NCBI GenBank assembly: GCA_018241685.1
Contig: JAFEDJ010000054.1
Coordinates: 186,001-250,000 of the forward strand
Origin: Pseudomonadota bacterium
GTDB lineage: Bacteria > Pseudomonadota > Gammaproteobacteria > Burkholderiales > Rhodocyclaceae
Length of the DNA: 64,000 bases
Direction of reading: 5' to 3'
Shown here: positions 63,318 through 64,000 of the stretch, piece after piece
Numbering within the stretch: the stretch's first letter is position 1
How the letters are laid out: each line of letters opens with the position of its first letter
Notes under the pieces: model-generated
Databases searched by the model: none
Seen by the model: only the letters and a program-made list of their open reading frames with translations
Told to the model about the DNA's origin: nothing
Translations under genes and position numbers: made by a program

Positions 63318-63902
63318 TTAAAGCTGTTTTTCGTCGCGGATACGCTTTCCGACGGCCGGCGGATGATGCTGGCCCATGGCCCGCAGCAGCGCCACGACGT
63401 TGTCCTCGATCTGCAGCAGGCCGCGGTTCTCGGCCTTCATGAAGCCCTCGGCGATGCCGCGGTCGAGCATCTGGATCAGTGGCGAATAGTAGCCGTCCAC
63501 ATTGAGCAGGCCGACCGGCTTGGCGTGGAAACCCAGCTGGGCCCAGGTCAGGATCTCGAAAAGCTCCTCAAAGGTGCCAAGCCCGCCGGGCAGTGCGATG
63601 AAGCCGTCCGCCAGTTCGGCCATGCGCGCCTTGCGAGTGTGCATGGAGTCCACCACTTCCAGGCGGGTCAGGCCTTCGTGGCCGACCTCCCATTCCAGCA
63701 GCGCGCGCGGTATCACCCCCACGACCTTGCCACCGGCCGCCAGGCAGGCATCGGCAACCGCGCCCATCAGGCCGACATTGCCGCCGCCATAGACCAACTC
63801 GATGTTCCGTTCCGCCAGGGTCTGGCCGAGCGTCTCCGCCACTTCCCGGTATACCGGCCGGCCCCCCATGCGGGAACCGCAGAATACGCAGAGATGCCGC
63901 AT
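63318..63902 (-). CDS. LOG family protein (cytokinin riboside phosphoribohydrolase-like)
   Basis: The 194-residue Rossmann-like enzyme has the diagnostic FIALPGGLGTFEELFEILTW (PGGxGTxxE, about 106-125) and VDSMHTRKARMAELADGF. It is the 'lysine decarboxylase-like' LOG family, which cleaves ribose-5-phosphate from nucleoside monophosphates. The ATG at 63902 gives MRHLCVFCGSRMG. It follows the isomerase by 11 bp and leads the DUF1289 genes. The physiological substrate in bacteria is usually unknown. Confidence 0.9.
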   Translation of the reverse strand: MRHLCVFCGSRMGGRPVYREVAETLGQTLAERNIELVYGGGNVGLMGAVADACLAAGGKVVGVIPRALLEWEVGHEGLTRLEVVDSMHTRKARMAELADGFIALPGGLGTFEELFEILTWAQLGFHAKPVGLLNVDGYYSPLIQMLDRGIAEGFMKAENRGLLQIEDNVVALLRAMGQHHPPAVGKRIRDEKQL

Positions 63903-63913
63903 CTCCCTGCTCC

Positions 63914-64000
63914 TCAATACGGCCCCTTGGCCAGCCAGTGCTCGAGCTGGGGCAAGCGGTCGTTGCCCCAGAAGCCCTCGCCCTCGACGATGAAGAAGGG
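63914..64000 (-). CDS. 2-hydroxychromene-2-carboxylate isomerase/DsbA-like protein, C-terminal fragment
   Basis: Only the last 28 residues are in the window: PFFIVEGEGFWGNDRLPQLE and the end HWLAKGPY. The VPxF/FWGNDRLP pattern is the conserved C-terminus of the DsbA-fold HCCA isomerase (glutathione S-transferase kappa-like) family. It heads the minus-strand operon running to the metallo-hydrolase. Confidence 0.75.
   Translation of the reverse strand, partial: PFFIVEGEGFWGNDRLPQLEHWLAKGPY

Overview
The window is GC-rich chromosomal DNA from a Gram-negative proteobacterium, most likely a betaproteobacterium and perhaps a member of Rhodocyclales. The order is an inference from gene content; no rRNA or other phylogenetic marker is present to prove it. 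Supporting features are lipid A/Kdo genes, ubiquinone genes (ubiA-ubiC), a complete System I cytochrome c maturation operon, a ferredoxin-linked arylpyruvate oxidoreductase, bacteriohemerythrin, many c-di-GMP and two-component proteins, and divergent metK and lpxL-type genes. I see no prophage, insertion sequence, CRISPR array or plasmid backbone.

Layout. 1-6 kb: the 5' end of an NAD-dependent sugar epimerase, waaA, and a leftward block ridA-recG and ubiC-ubiA. 6-13.3 kb: a soluble-tip chemoreceptor, then a DUF362/ferredoxin/SDR protein next to a fused indolepyruvate:ferredoxin oxidoreductase. 13.4-16.1 kb: two GNAT acetyltransferases, a membrane-anchored methyltransferase and an orphan ParA-like ATPase. 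16.2-23.3 kb: ccmABCDEFGHI. 23.3-27.5 kb: a PAS/GGDEF protein, a cupin and a periplasmic metallo-beta-lactamase-fold enzyme. 27.5-32.9 kb: metK behind a predicted SAM-II/SAM-V-type riboswitch, two tandem lipid A acyltransferases, trmB and thiSG. 32.9-39.2 kb: tRNA-Gly(CCC), a repeat-bearing lipoprotein, a DUF5710 protein, hemerythrin, and an outer-membrane factor plus membrane-fusion protein without a pump. 39.3-42.4 kb: an RluA-type pseudouridine synthase, a UvrD-like helicase with a deviant Walker A motif, and tRNA-Val(GAC). 42.4-55.2 kb: a signalling island. 55.3-64 kb: a phospholipase-C-like protein, fumC, PAP2, a glycosyltransferase, rnhA, rapZ with two membrane proteins, and a metallo-hydrolase/DUF1289/LOG operon.

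How the genes work together. The strongest regulatory story is metK. A near-consensus promoter is followed by a pseudoknot resembling the SAM-II core (UUGC in loop 1, A-rich L3, GCUAAA), then a terminator hairpin with a U-rich tail. A segment of the pseudoknot could instead pair with the terminator, which would give feedback by SAM on SAM synthase.

The most system-like block is a same-strand run of five genes at 42.4-51.3 kb: HisKA_2 kinase, REC-PAS-GGDEF-EAL regulator, PhnD-type periplasmic binding protein, hybrid kinase with HPt, and REC-HD-GYP regulator. It reads as a ligand-to-c-di-GMP circuit whose binding protein has no ABC transporter. The DUF362/ferredoxin/SDR gene and the fused oxidoreductase form a second possible module, in which the first could supply electron carriers or further processing for arylpyruvate oxidation.
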